Shown piece after piece: positions 23,113 through 31,201 of a stretch of DNA of 64,000 nucleotides. The number at the start of each line of letters is the position of its first letter. The first letter of the stretch is position 1. The stretch covers positions 1 through 64,000 of the forward strand of contig CACZHT010000007.1 of assembly GCA_902781045.1 (NCBI GenBank), written 5' to 3'. Origin of the DNA: an uncultured Bacteroidales bacterium. Lineage in GTDB: Bacteria > Bacteroidota > Bacteroidia > Bacteroidales > Muribaculaceae. The notes under the pieces were generated by a model, which had not been told where the DNA came from, did not search any database, and saw only the letters and a program-made list of their open reading frames with translations. Made by a program: the position numbers and the translations under genes.

Positions 23113-24459
23113 ATGGCACATAAGCGTTTAGGATTTGCTACCCGTATGGGAGCGATTGCTGCGACAGTCGGTTCGGCTGTGGGACTAGGCAACATCTGGC
23201 GGTTCCCCTACGAGGCAGGGCAGAACGGCGGCGGGGCATTTATTATCGTTTATATCGCCTGCGTGGCATTGCTGGGCATACCCGTGATGCTCAGTGAGTT
23301 TATCATCGGACGCTCGACGCATAGCAACATGAAGGGGGCACTGCGCAAGCTGGCTCCCAAGTCCGGCATCTATCTCATGGCATACGTCTGCATCACCGGA
23401 GCCGTGGCGGTGCTTGGTTTCTATAGCGTGGTATGCGGCTGGGTGGTAGAGTATATCTGCCAGGCTGTGGCTGGCAACCTGCAAGGGCATCAGCCACAGG
23501 GCTATTCGGTCATGTTCAGCGACTTTGTCGGATCGCCCGTCAGGATGGTGCTGTTGACAATTGTTTTTCTGGTCATCAATTTTGCCGTACTGCTCAAAGG
23601 TGTGCAGAAGGGCATCGAGCGCATGTCGAGCATCATGATGCCGTTGCTGTTCTTGCTGCTCATCGTGTTCTGCGTCAACTCGCTCATGCTGCCCGGTGCG
23701 CACAAGGGGCTGGCGTTCCTGTTTGCACCCGACTTCTCGCAGCTTACCTGGCGAGGGGTGGTCGACGCGTTCGGGCAGGCGTTCATGTCGCTCTCGCTGG
23801 GTTTGGCCTGCCTCGTGACCTACTCCAGCTACTTCAGCGACGACACGTCGCTCACCCGCGACGCCGTCGTCATTGCCTCGCTCGACACGCTGGTGGCCAT
23901 CTTGGCGGGCATCGTCATCTTTCCGGCGGTGTTCTCGTTCGGCATGCAGCCCGAGGCCGGCCCCAAACTGGTGTTCGAGGTGCTGCCGGCGGTGTTCCAG
24001 CAGATGGCCGGCGGATATGTCTGGGCCATTCTGTTCTTTGTGCTGCTGTTCTTTGCATCGCTAACATCGACCATCTCGCTGAGCGAAATCTTTATCACGT
24101 TCCTCATCGAGGAACGCAACTTCTCGCGCCGAAAGGCTATCTGGGTTACGGCTGCTGTGGTCGGGTCGCTGGCTGTGCTGTGCGCCCTGTCGTTCAATGT
24201 ACTGAAGTCGGTCACTGTGTTCGGCTTGAACATCTTCGACCTGTTCAACTACTTGTCGTCCAACGTGTTCATGCTGCTTGGCGGATTGTTTACCGCACTG
24301 TTTGTTGGCTGGTTCCTTGACCGGCGAGTCATCGTCGAGCAGATCACCAACCGTGGACGGCTTAACGTGCCGGTGGTCAACTACTTGATGTTCTGTCTGC
24401 GTTATGTGGCCCCGGTGGCCGTGGTGTTCGTCTTCATGCAGCTGGTGGGCATCATCTGA
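23113..24459 (+). CDS. Sodium:neurotransmitter symporter (NSS) family transporter
   Basis: 448 residues with about 11 membrane helices. The N-terminus has the family signature for sodium and substrate binding in helix 1: GSAVGLGNIWRFPY, followed by NGGGAFIIVY in helix 2. Members import amino acids or related amines with sodium at the inner membrane; the substrate cannot be read from the sequence. The helix-6 region (about 220-240: QAFMSLSLGLACLVTYSSYF) is also typical. The gene ends 1 bp before folP and is likely co-transcribed with it. Confidence 0.92.
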   Translation: MAHKRLGFATRMGAIAATVGSAVGLGNIWRFPYEAGQNGGGAFIIVYIACVALLGIPVMLSEFIIGRSTHSNMKGALRKLAPKSGIYLMAYVCITGAVAVLGFYSVVCGWVVEYICQAVAGNLQGHQPQGYSVMFSDFVGSPVRMVLLTIVFLVINFAVLLKGVQKGIERMSSIMMPLLFLLLIVFCVNSLMLPGAHKGLAFLFAPDFSQLTWRGVVDAFGQAFMSLSLGLACLVTYSSYFSDDTSLTRDAVVIASLDTLVAILAGIVIFPAVFSFGMQPEAGPKLVFEVLPAVFQQMAGGYVWAILFFVLLFFASLTSTISLSEIFITFLIEERNFSRRKAIWVTAAVVGSLAVLCALSFNVLKSVTVFGLNIFDLFNYLSSNVFMLLGGLFTALFVGWFLDRRVIVEQITNRGRLNVPVVNYLMFCLRYVAPVAVVFVFMQLVGII

Positions 24460-24460
24460 T

Positions 24461-25312
24461 ATGCAGCAGTTCAGACCATATAGACTGGGCCGGTTTGACA
24501 TCAGCCGCCCGTGGGTGATGGGCATCCTCAACGTCACGCCCGACTCGTTCTGGGACGGAAGCCGATGCGACACGCAGCAGGCTGTCGAGCGCAGGGTGGG
24601 GCAGATGCTCGACGAGGGGGCCGACGTGATTGACATCGGTGCCTACAGCACACGCCCCGGCGCCGCCGAGGTGCCCGTTGGCGACGAGTTGGCGCGGATT
24701 GAGATGGCTATGGGGGTGGTGCGTCGCCTCGCGCCCGGCATGGTGACCTCGGTCGACACGTTCAGGGCCTGTGTGGCTCAGCACGCCGTGGAGCATCTGG
24801 GCGTGGACATCGTCAACGATGTGTCGGGCGGCACGCTCGATAGCGACATGTTCGGCACGGTGGCACGCTTGCAGGTGCCATACATACTGATGCACATGCG
24901 CGGCACGCCGGCCACCATGCAGCAGTTGACAGATTACGACAACCTGGTCGAGGATGTCGTGGACGACTTGTGCGTCAAGCTGGACGCGCTGCACGACTTG
25001 GGCTTGCGCGAGGTGGTCATTGATCCGGGATTCGGATTCAGCAAGACGCTGGAGCAGAATTATGAACTCATGGCGTGTCTGGAGCGGTTTCACCGTCTGG
25101 AGGCACCGTTGCTGGTGGGCGTCTCACGCAAGTCGATGGTCTACAAAGCGCTGGGCTGCACGCCCGGCGAGGCTCTCAACGGCACCACCGTGCTCAATAC
25201 TCTGGCCCTGATGGCGGGGGCGCACATCCTGCGCGTCCACGATGTCAAGGCGGCCGTCGAGGCACGCACACTGGTCGAGAAAACACGTCAGTCGCTGTCA
25301 AATCACTCTTAA
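24461..25312 (+). CDS. folP: Dihydropteroate synthase
   Basis: 283 residues. It joins p-aminobenzoate to 6-hydroxymethyl-7,8-dihydropterin pyrophosphate in folate synthesis and is the sulfonamide target. Signature 1 is MGILNVTPDSFWDGSR (about 20-35), then DEGADVIDIGAYSTRPGA; the strand-end segments ILMHMRG, VIDPGFGFSKT (with the Lys of the binding site) and LLVGVSRKSM are present. ATG 24461 lies directly after the transporter stop codon; an upstream in-frame extension overlaps that gene and was rejected. The folP-cdaA order is common in Bacteroidetes. Confidence 0.95.
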   Translation: MQQFRPYRLGRFDISRPWVMGILNVTPDSFWDGSRCDTQQAVERRVGQMLDEGADVIDIGAYSTRPGAAEVPVGDELARIEMAMGVVRRLAPGMVTSVDTFRACVAQHAVEHLGVDIVNDVSGGTLDSDMFGTVARLQVPYILMHMRGTPATMQQLTDYDNLVEDVVDDLCVKLDALHDLGLREVVIDPGFGFSKTLEQNYELMACLERFHRLEAPLLVGVSRKSMVYKALGCTPGEALNGTTVLNTLALMAGAHILRVHDVKAAVEARTLVEKTRQSLSNHS

Positions 25313-25348
25313 CTATAAACTTTTAACTATAAACTTTTAACTATAAAC
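25311..25348. repeat. 14-bp tandem repeat between folP and cdaA
   Basis: Two full copies and a partial third of AACTATAAACTTTT, starting inside the folP stop codon. It is a short spacer array just before the cdaA start. Confidence 0.6.
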
Positions 25349-25355
25349 TGCAGAA

Positions 25356-26135
25356 GTGGGAGGCTCATTATTTTCATTGTTCGGAATCAAAGACCTGCTC
25401 GATATCCTGCTGGTGGCCACACTGTTGTTCTACCTCTATCGCACGATGAAGGACTCGGGCACGCTTAACATCTTTGTGGGTGTTCTGGCATTTGTCCTGG
25501 CATGGGTGGTGATGTACAAAATCATGGACATGCGGCTCATCGGAACCATCATGGACAAGTTCATCGACATCGGGCTGTTCATCCTCGTCATCCTCTTCCA
25601 AGACCAGATCAAACGCTTCCTCATCGAGCTGGGGTCGCAGAAGGGGTGGGGATTCATCGCCAACATCTTCAAGCACAAGTCCAGTGCCGACGAAGAGAAA
25701 AAGTGGATCATGCCTGTGGTCTATGCTTGCATGAGCATGTCCAAGTCAAAGACCGGCGCACTGATTGTCATCCAGCGGCAAATGCCCCTTGACGACTACC
25801 AGCACACAGGCGACATGATTGAGGCCAACATCAACACCCGCCTCATCGAGAACATCTTCTTCAAGAACAGCCCCCTGCACGACGGCGCACTCATCATCGC
25901 TGGCGACAAGGTCATGAGTGCGGGCTGCATCCTGCCTGTCTCGCACGACACCTCGCTGCCGAGGTACCTGGGCCTCAGGCACCGCTCGGCACTGGGGATA
26001 GCACAGGCCACCGACGCCATCGCTGTGGTGGTGAGCGAGGAGACCGGCAACATCTCATACGCCTACAAGGGCGAGCTCCACCAGAAACTCTCGACCACCG
26101 ACCTCGAGAACGCCCTCTCAAACCTCGCTTCATAG
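25356..26135 (+). CDS. cdaA: Diadenylate cyclase CdaA (c-di-AMP synthase)
   Basis: 259 residues. Three N-terminal membrane helices (about 12-30, 38-55, 64-80) are followed by a DisA_N catalytic domain. Both catalytic signatures are present: DGA in NSPLHDGALIIAG and RHR in YLGLRHRSALGIAQ. It condenses two ATP to c-di-AMP, which controls potassium and osmotic balance. The start is GTG 25356; no in-frame ATG precedes the first helix and the sequence from here aligns with the usual CdaA N-terminus. It lies 43 bp after folP. Confidence 0.93.
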   Translation: MGGSLFSLFGIKDLLDILLVATLLFYLYRTMKDSGTLNIFVGVLAFVLAWVVMYKIMDMRLIGTIMDKFIDIGLFILVILFQDQIKRFLIELGSQKGWGFIANIFKHKSSADEEKKWIMPVVYACMSMSKSKTGALIVIQRQMPLDDYQHTGDMIEANINTRLIENIFFKNSPLHDGALIIAGDKVMSAGCILPVSHDTSLPRYLGLRHRSALGIAQATDAIAVVVSEETGNISYAYKGELHQKLSTTDLENALSNLAS

Positions 26136-26140
26136 CCGAT

Positions 26141-26205
26141 GATACAATTGGGGACGGTTCTGTTTTGTATCATTGATACAATTGGGGACGGTTCTGTTTT
26201 GTATC
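26141..26205. repeat. Two tandem 31-bp palindrome-ended units
   Basis: Copies at 26141-26171 and 26175-26205 are identical: GATACAA, then TTGGGGACGGTTCTGTT, then TTGTATC. Each is bounded by a 7-bp inverted repeat. The period is 34 bp. They fill the gap after cdaA. The GGGGACGGTTCT core recalls repeats often seen near IS200-like/REP-associated transposases. Confidence 0.65.
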
Positions 26206-26263
26206 ATTTTTAGGGCGTTAATGGAAATTTGACGAGTAATGACTCTGATTAGCTGCATAATCT

Positions 26264-26863
26264 ATGTTTGACATTAATGGCATATTAGTTTCGCTCGACC
26301 TGGTCGAGAAATTCTTCTGCTGCGACTTGGACACCTGTCTGGGCGCATGCTGCATCGAGGGCGATGCCGGAGCGCCCATCACCGAAGACGAGCGCCGGCA
26401 ACTAGAGGCTGTCCTGCCCGACATCTGGGACGACCTGCTCCCGCGGGCGCAGGAGGAAATACGCGAAAATGGCGTGGCCTATCATGACCCCGAGGGCGAA
26501 TTGGTCACCCAGATCATCGACGGCAAGAACTGCGTGTTCACCTGCTATGAGCCGGGAGGACTCTGCTCGTGTGCGATAGAAAAAGCTTACCGTGCCGGTC
26601 GCATCGCTTGGCGCAAGCCCATCTCGTGCTACCTCTATCCCGCGCGTGTCAAGGTGCATCCCAACTGCACTGTCGTCAACTATGACCGATGGAAAATCTG
26701 CAAGTGCGCCGAGGTGCTGGGCCGCCATGAGGGCATCCGGGTCTACCAGTTCCTGCGAGAGCCTTTGATTGAGCGTTTCGGTCAGGCATGGTACGACGAG
26801 CTTGTCGCCAACTGCGAGCTTTACATCAAGTTATACCTATCACCTGATGTTAAAAAATCTTGA
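26264..26863 (+). CDS. DUF3109 family cysteine-rich protein
   Basis: 199 residues. It has the DUF3109 Cys clusters: FFCCDLDTCLGACCIEGDAG (about 18-37), CVFTCYEPGGLCSCAIEKAY (about 87-107), then ISCYLYP and WKICKCAEVLG. The spacing suggests metal (iron-sulfur or zinc) binding. It has no signal peptide, so it is cytosolic. Function unknown. It stands alone between the palindromic repeats and rplS. Confidence 0.85.
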   Translation: MFDINGILVSLDLVEKFFCCDLDTCLGACCIEGDAGAPITEDERRQLEAVLPDIWDDLLPRAQEEIRENGVAYHDPEGELVTQIIDGKNCVFTCYEPGGLCSCAIEKAYRAGRIAWRKPISCYLYPARVKVHPNCTVVNYDRWKICKCAEVLGRHEGIRVYQFLREPLIERFGQAWYDELVANCELYIKLYLSPDVKKS

Positions 26864-27009
26864 AACTGCCAAATAATTGTCAATTGCCGACGCTCGATTC
26901 TCAATTAATTCGTACCTTTGCGCCGCTTTTCGCAATCTCTGACAGGAAGAACGTGTGGCCTGTGTATATTGCGGATTGACAATTTATTGACTTAAACCAA
27001 AGTTTTACA

Positions 27010-27375
27010 ATGGATTTGATTAAGATTGCCGAGCAGGCTTTTGCCACTGGCAAGGAACTGCCCGAGTTCTTCCCTGGCGACACCATCACCGTGGCCTATC
27101 GCATCAAGGAGGGTAACAAAGAGCGTATTCAGCAGTATCGCGGAGTGGTCATCAAGATCACCGGCGAGGGTATGAAGAAGCGTTTCACCGTGCGCAAGAT
27201 CAGCGACAACATCGGTGTGGAGCGCATCTTCCCCATCGAGTCGCCCTTTATCGACAGTATCGTCATCAACAAGCACGGCAAGGTGCGTCGCGCCAAGCTG
27301 TACTATCTGCGTGGTCTCACGGGCAAGAAGGCCCGCATCAAGGAGCGCCGCGTCGTCATCAAGAAGGAGGCCTGA
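27010..27375 (+). CDS. rplS: 50S ribosomal protein L19
   Basis: 121 residues, full length for bL19. The hallmark segments are [51 protein letters not shown] and the C-terminal [20 protein letters not shown]. It helps form the intersubunit bridge at the 30S/50S interface. TACCTTTG at 26913-26920 is a good -7 element about 90 bp upstream, and a terminator follows, so it is probably a single-gene transcript. Confidence 0.97.
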   Translation: MDLIKIAEQAFATGKELPEFFPGDTITVAYRIKEGNKERIQQYRGVVIKITGEGMKKRFTVRKISDNIGVERIFPIESPFIDSIVINKHGKVRRAKLYYLRGLTGKKARIKERRVVIKKEA

Positions 27376-27400
27376 CAACTTCTGCTTTTCGGACGATAAA

Positions 27401-27443
27401 AACAGGGATATGTTACAATTGTGTGGCATGTCCCTTGTTTTTT
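27401..27443 (+). terminator. Terminator after rplS
   Basis: AACAGGGATATG pairs with CATGTCCCTTGTT (one bulge, one G-U) around a 14-base loop, followed by a T-run at 27438-27443. Confidence 0.6.
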
Positions 27444-27564
27444 GCCAGAATTTTTGCGTGTTTACAGAATTATTGCTACATTTGCTCCCCGAAATTCAAG
27501 TAAAGAGAAAGCCGAAACGCTAGAAAGGGAGTAGGCGCAAACCATTATAACTGTGTGTAAAACT

Positions 27565-27837
27565 ATGGCAGAAGGACAGAAAAACATTCTTGACTCGGCC
27601 AAAGAGATGCTCGGCGGTGCTATGGGCGAGGGCGGCATCATCGACAAGGCCAAGGACTTCATCGGCGACAAGGCCGCTGACATGCTCGAAAACAGCGAGG
27701 AGCTGAAGAAGAAGGTGGTCGATACGGCCAAGAGCATCACGCCCGACTCGCTCGACGACAAGGTCGAGGGAATGGTCGACCAGGCCGTTGACTTCCTCAA
27801 GGACAAGTTCGGCAAAAAGAACGAGGAGAAGAAATAG
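27565..27837 (+). CDS. Small amphipathic-helix protein
   Basis: 90 residues from ATG 27565. It is almost wholly helical and highly charged, with repeated amphipathic segments (DKAKDFIGDKAADMLE, DKVEGMVDQAVDFLKDKFGK) and a short GGAMGEGG hinge. The pattern recalls CsbD/YtxH- or LEA-like stress proteins, but there is no clear family assignment. No signal or membrane helix. It lies between rplS and gpmI as a separate unit. Confidence 0.65.
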   Translation: MAEGQKNILDSAKEMLGGAMGEGGIIDKAKDFIGDKAADMLENSEELKKKVVDTAKSITPDSLDDKVEGMVDQAVDFLKDKFGKKNEEKK

Positions 27838-27881
27838 CACGATTTTTTGCTCCAATCTGAGGAATAGTCTGCAAAAAGTTG

Positions 27882-27889
27882 TAACTTTG
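27882..27889 (+). promoter_or_regulatory. -7 element of gpmI
   Basis: TAACTTTG, 70 bp before the gpmI ATG. No convincing TTTG lies at the expected distance upstream. Confidence 0.4.
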
Positions 27890-27959
27890 CAGGCTATTTT
27901 CGTTATTGCCTCTGCGGCAACCGACAATGAAACTACATTTTTAGACTAAATATTTGATT

Positions 27960-29492
27960 ATGACCAAGAAAGCATTATTGATGATTCTGGACGGATGGGG
28001 CATCGCACCTCCCACCCGCAGCAACGCGATTTTCTACACCAAGACTCCCTACTGGGACTTGCTTTGCACCAAATATCCCAACAGCCAGCTCATGGCCAGC
28101 GGCGAGGACGTGGGGCTGCCAGACGGGCAGATGGGCAACAGCGAGGTGGGCCACCTCAATATCGGCGCAGGCCGTGTTGTCTACCAGGACTTGGTCAAGA
28201 TCAACCGCGCCATCGCCGATGGCTCAATCCTTGACAATCCCGAGGTGGTGGCTGCCTTCAAGCGTGCCCATGACACAGGTTGCGGCATCCATTTCATGGG
28301 ACTCACCAGCGACGGTGGTGTGCACAGCTCGCTCGAACACCTCTGCGGACTGTGCGACATCGCCCACAAGTATGACCTCCACAAGGTCTATATCCATTGC
28401 TTCATGGACGGACGCGACACCGACCCACAGAGCGGCAAGGGATTTGTCAAACAATTACAAGAGCATTGCGCTCACTCGGCAGGGGTTGTGGCCACTGTCA
28501 CTGGCCGCTACTATGCCATGGACCGCGACAAGCGCTGGGAGCGCATCAAGGAAGCCTACGACCTGCTGGTCGACGGCATCGGCAGGCAGAGCGACAACAT
28601 GCTCCAAGCCATACAGCAGAGCTATGATGAGGGAGTGACCGACGAGTTCATCAAGCCCATCGTCAACACCACTGTCGACGGTCGCATCCGCCCGGGCGAT
28701 GTGGTCATCTTCTTCAACTTCCGCAACGACCGCGCCAAGGAGCTCACCACCGTGCTCACCCAGCAGGACATGCCCGAGCAAGGCATGCACATCGTGCCAG
28801 ACTTGCACTATTGCTGCATGACCCCCTATGACGCAACATTCACCGGGGTGCACATACTCTTTGACAAGGAGAATGTCGACAATACTCTGGCCGAGTACTT
28901 GTCGTCGCTTGGCAAACGCCAGCTGCACATCGCTGAGACCGAGAAATATGCTCATGTCACTTTCTTCCTCAACGGCGGACGCGAGAAGCCCTTTGAGGGC
29001 GAGGACCGCATCCTGGTCAACAGCCCCAAGGTGGCAACCTACGACCTCCAGCCCGAGATGAGCGCCTATGAGGTCAAGGACCGCCTGGTCGAGGCCATCA
29101 AGACGCAGCAGTACGACTTCATCGTCGTCAACTATGCCAACGGCGACATGGTGGGCCACACCGGCGTCTATCCGGCCATACAGCGGGCCGTCGAGACCAT
29201 CGACGACTGCGCATACGCCACCGTCGAGGCTGCGCGCGCGGCGGGCTATGAGGTCATCATCATCGCTGACCACGGCAACTGCGACAACGCCATCAACCCC
29301 AACGGGACACCTAACACCGCCCACTCGCTCAATCCAGTGCCCTGCATCTATGTCACCGACCACCAGTGGCATGACGACGGATCACGCGTCGAGGTTCGTC
29401 CGGGCCGTCTGGCCGATGTGGCTCCCACCATCCTGCAGCTCATGGGGCTGCCGCAGCCACCTGAGATGACAGGCACACCGCTCATCTCATAA
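27960..29492 (+). CDS. gpmI: 2,3-bisphosphoglycerate-independent phosphoglycerate mutase
   Basis: 510 residues from ATG 27960. It interconverts 3- and 2-phosphoglycerate in glycolysis, using two Mn ions. [12 protein letters not shown] opens the phosphatase-like domain. The phosphoserine nucleophile is in [20 protein letters not shown], followed by [23 protein letters not shown] and [13 protein letters not shown] of the transferase domain, and by the C-terminal metal motifs [13 protein letters not shown] and [10 protein letters not shown]. The length matches the family. A strong terminator follows. Confidence 0.97.
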   Translation: MTKKALLMILDGWGIAPPTRSNAIFYTKTPYWDLLCTKYPNSQLMASGEDVGLPDGQMGNSEVGHLNIGAGRVVYQDLVKINRAIADGSILDNPEVVAAFKRAHDTGCGIHFMGLTSDGGVHSSLEHLCGLCDIAHKYDLHKVYIHCFMDGRDTDPQSGKGFVKQLQEHCAHSAGVVATVTGRYYAMDRDKRWERIKEAYDLLVDGIGRQSDNMLQAIQQSYDEGVTDEFIKPIVNTTVDGRIRPGDVVIFFNFRNDRAKELTTVLTQQDMPEQGMHIVPDLHYCCMTPYDATFTGVHILFDKENVDNTLAEYLSSLGKRQLHIAETEKYAHVTFFLNGGREKPFEGEDRILVNSPKVATYDLQPEMSAYEVKDRLVEAIKTQQYDFIVVNYANGDMVGHTGVYPAIQRAVETIDDCAYATVEAARAAGYEVIIIADHGNCDNAINPNGTPNTAHSLNPVPCIYVTDHQWHDDGSRVEVRPGRLADVAPTILQLMGLPQPPEMTGTPLIS

Positions 29493-29532
29493 GCCGGGAG
29501 GGCACAAGCAAGTTGAGCTATTGACCTGCACA

Positions 29533-29576
29533 TTGCCGGGCTAAGTCTGGAAAAAGACTGGCCCGGCAAGTTTTTT
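29533..29576 (+). terminator. Terminator after gpmI
   Basis: A stem of TTGCCGGGC plus AGTCT paired with AGACT plus GCCCGGCAA, loop GGAAAA, then six T (29571-29576). Confidence 0.85.
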
Positions 29577-29584
29577 GGGAATTC

Positions 29585-29618
29585 TTGGCGCTGGTGTAAA
29601 TAGTTTTTCGTAAATTTG
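29585..29618 (+). promoter_or_regulatory. Promoter of the 5'-nucleotidase gene
   Basis: TTGG (29585-29588) and TAAATTTG (29611-29618), with a 22-bp spacer. The gene begins 37 bp downstream. Confidence 0.5.
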
Positions 29619-29655
29619 TCGGTTAAACCGAAAATTCAACTAAAAACGTAACGAT

Positions 29656-31173
29656 ATGAAGAAACTCAAACGACTTTGGCTGGCCGCTGTGGTCGCCGCA
29701 TTCACCTTCGCTACGATGCAGGCCGAGCACCTGGTCATCATCGCTGTCAACGACACCCACAGCCAGATTGAACCAGCCAGCGATGGGCTGGGGGGCGTGG
29801 CGCGCCGTCGAGCAATCTACGACCACATCCGCAGCCAGAACCCCAACACCGTCACCATCCATGCCGGCGACGCCGTGCAGGGCACGGTCTTTTTCTCGCT
29901 CTATGGCGGCGAGGTCGAGTACGCCCTGATGGACTCGCTGGGCTATGACATCATCATTCTGGGCAACCATGAGTTTGATAATGGCATGGAGAACATTGCC
30001 AAGTATTATAAGAATGTCGATGCCAAGAAAATCAGCGCCAACTACGAGATGAGCGGCACGCCGCTCGAGGGCATGTTTGAGCCATACGTCATCAAGCGAT
30101 ATGGCGACAAGCGCGTGGCATTCATGGGCATCAATGTGCAGCCCGAGGGGCTCATCAGTCTCAAAAACTATGAGGGCATGCGCTATCTGCCATCGATTGA
30201 TGTGGCGGATGCCACCGCCGAATATCTCAAGGAGGTGCAGAAGGTCGACTATGTGGTCATGGTCTCGCACATCGGATACACCTCCTACGACCCCGACGAG
30301 CCCAATGACGTCGACATCATCAGTTCGAGCCATTACATCGACCTGGTCGTGGGCGGCCACTCGCACACCGTCGTCAAGCCGGGCGGTGACATGGATCTGG
30401 TCAAGAACGACGATGGTCGGCTCATCCCGGTGGGGCAGAACGGCAAGAGCGGCAAGTATGTGGCCACCTACGACCTCGACCTCGAGACGGGCAAGGTGGT
30501 CTATAAGCACTACACGGTCGACAGTTCATGGGACCAGGCTGCCAAGCGCTATTCGGCCATGAACCGATGGCTTGACCACTATCGTCATGGTGTGGACTCA
30601 CTCATGAACAACCCGCTGGCCCAGTCGGTGCGCCACATGAAGAACTCCAGCACAGCACTGCAGAACTGGCTGTGCGACGTCACCATGGACATCATCAAGC
30701 CGCTCTCGGGCATACAAGATGTGCAGTTTGCCATCATGAACAAGGGAGGCATTCGCACCGACATGCCTCAAGGCACTGTCACCGAGGGGGTACTGATGTC
30801 GATGTTCCCCTTTGACAACCGCTTCGTCGTGCTCGAAATCACCGGGCAGGGACTGCTCGACGCGCTCAAGGTCATGGCCGGACGTGGCGGCGATGCAATG
30901 AGCCGCGAACTCAATGTGACCTATAACGACAAGGGCGAGGTGACTTCGGCACGAGTCAAGGGCAAGAAGGTCGACCCAAAGAAGACCTACCGCATGGCCA
31001 CCATCGACTATCTGGCAAACGGAGGCGACTACATGATGCCGTTCAAAGACGCCAAGCGACTCTTTGTCGACGAGGTCAAGTATGGCGACCATGTCATCAA
31101 CTATGTCCGACAGTTGTCAAAGGATGGCAAGAAGATTGACTCGACCGATGAGGTGCGCATGGCCAAGAAATAA
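29656..31173 (+). CDS. Periplasmic 5'-nucleotidase/metallophosphatase (UshA type)
   Basis: 505 residues with a signal peptide (about 1-23). The metallophosphatase domain has VNDTHSQIEP (metal Asp/His), HAGDAVQG, ILGNHEFDNG, MVSHIGYTS and VGGHSHTVVKPGG. The C-terminal 5'-nucleotidase domain (about 310-500) contains NKGGIRTDMPQG and an FPFDNRFVVLEITG substrate loop. It would release phosphate and nucleosides from nucleotides in the periplasm. In many Bacteroidetes the two domains are separate genes; here they are one chain. A GH3/beta-lactamase gene follows after 28 bp. Confidence 0.92.
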   Translation: MKKLKRLWLAAVVAAFTFATMQAEHLVIIAVNDTHSQIEPASDGLGGVARRRAIYDHIRSQNPNTVTIHAGDAVQGTVFFSLYGGEVEYALMDSLGYDIIILGNHEFDNGMENIAKYYKNVDAKKISANYEMSGTPLEGMFEPYVIKRYGDKRVAFMGINVQPEGLISLKNYEGMRYLPSIDVADATAEYLKEVQKVDYVVMVSHIGYTSYDPDEPNDVDIISSSHYIDLVVGGHSHTVVKPGGDMDLVKNDDGRLIPVGQNGKSGKYVATYDLDLETGKVVYKHYTVDSSWDQAAKRYSAMNRWLDHYRHGVDSLMNNPLAQSVRHMKNSSTALQNWLCDVTMDIIKPLSGIQDVQFAIMNKGGIRTDMPQGTVTEGVLMSMFPFDNRFVVLEITGQGLLDALKVMAGRGGDAMSRELNVTYNDKGEVTSARVKGKKVDPKKTYRMATIDYLANGGDYMMPFKDAKRLFVDEVKYGDHVINYVRQLSKDGKKIDSTDEVRMAKK

Positions 31174-31201
31174 GTAGCAATCTAATCCGAACTATCAATC
31201 T

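Noticed and set aside
26141..26205. CRISPR-like direct repeats
   Set aside because: Only two copies with a 3-bp spacer and no cas genes; they are tandem palindromic units, not a CRISPR array.
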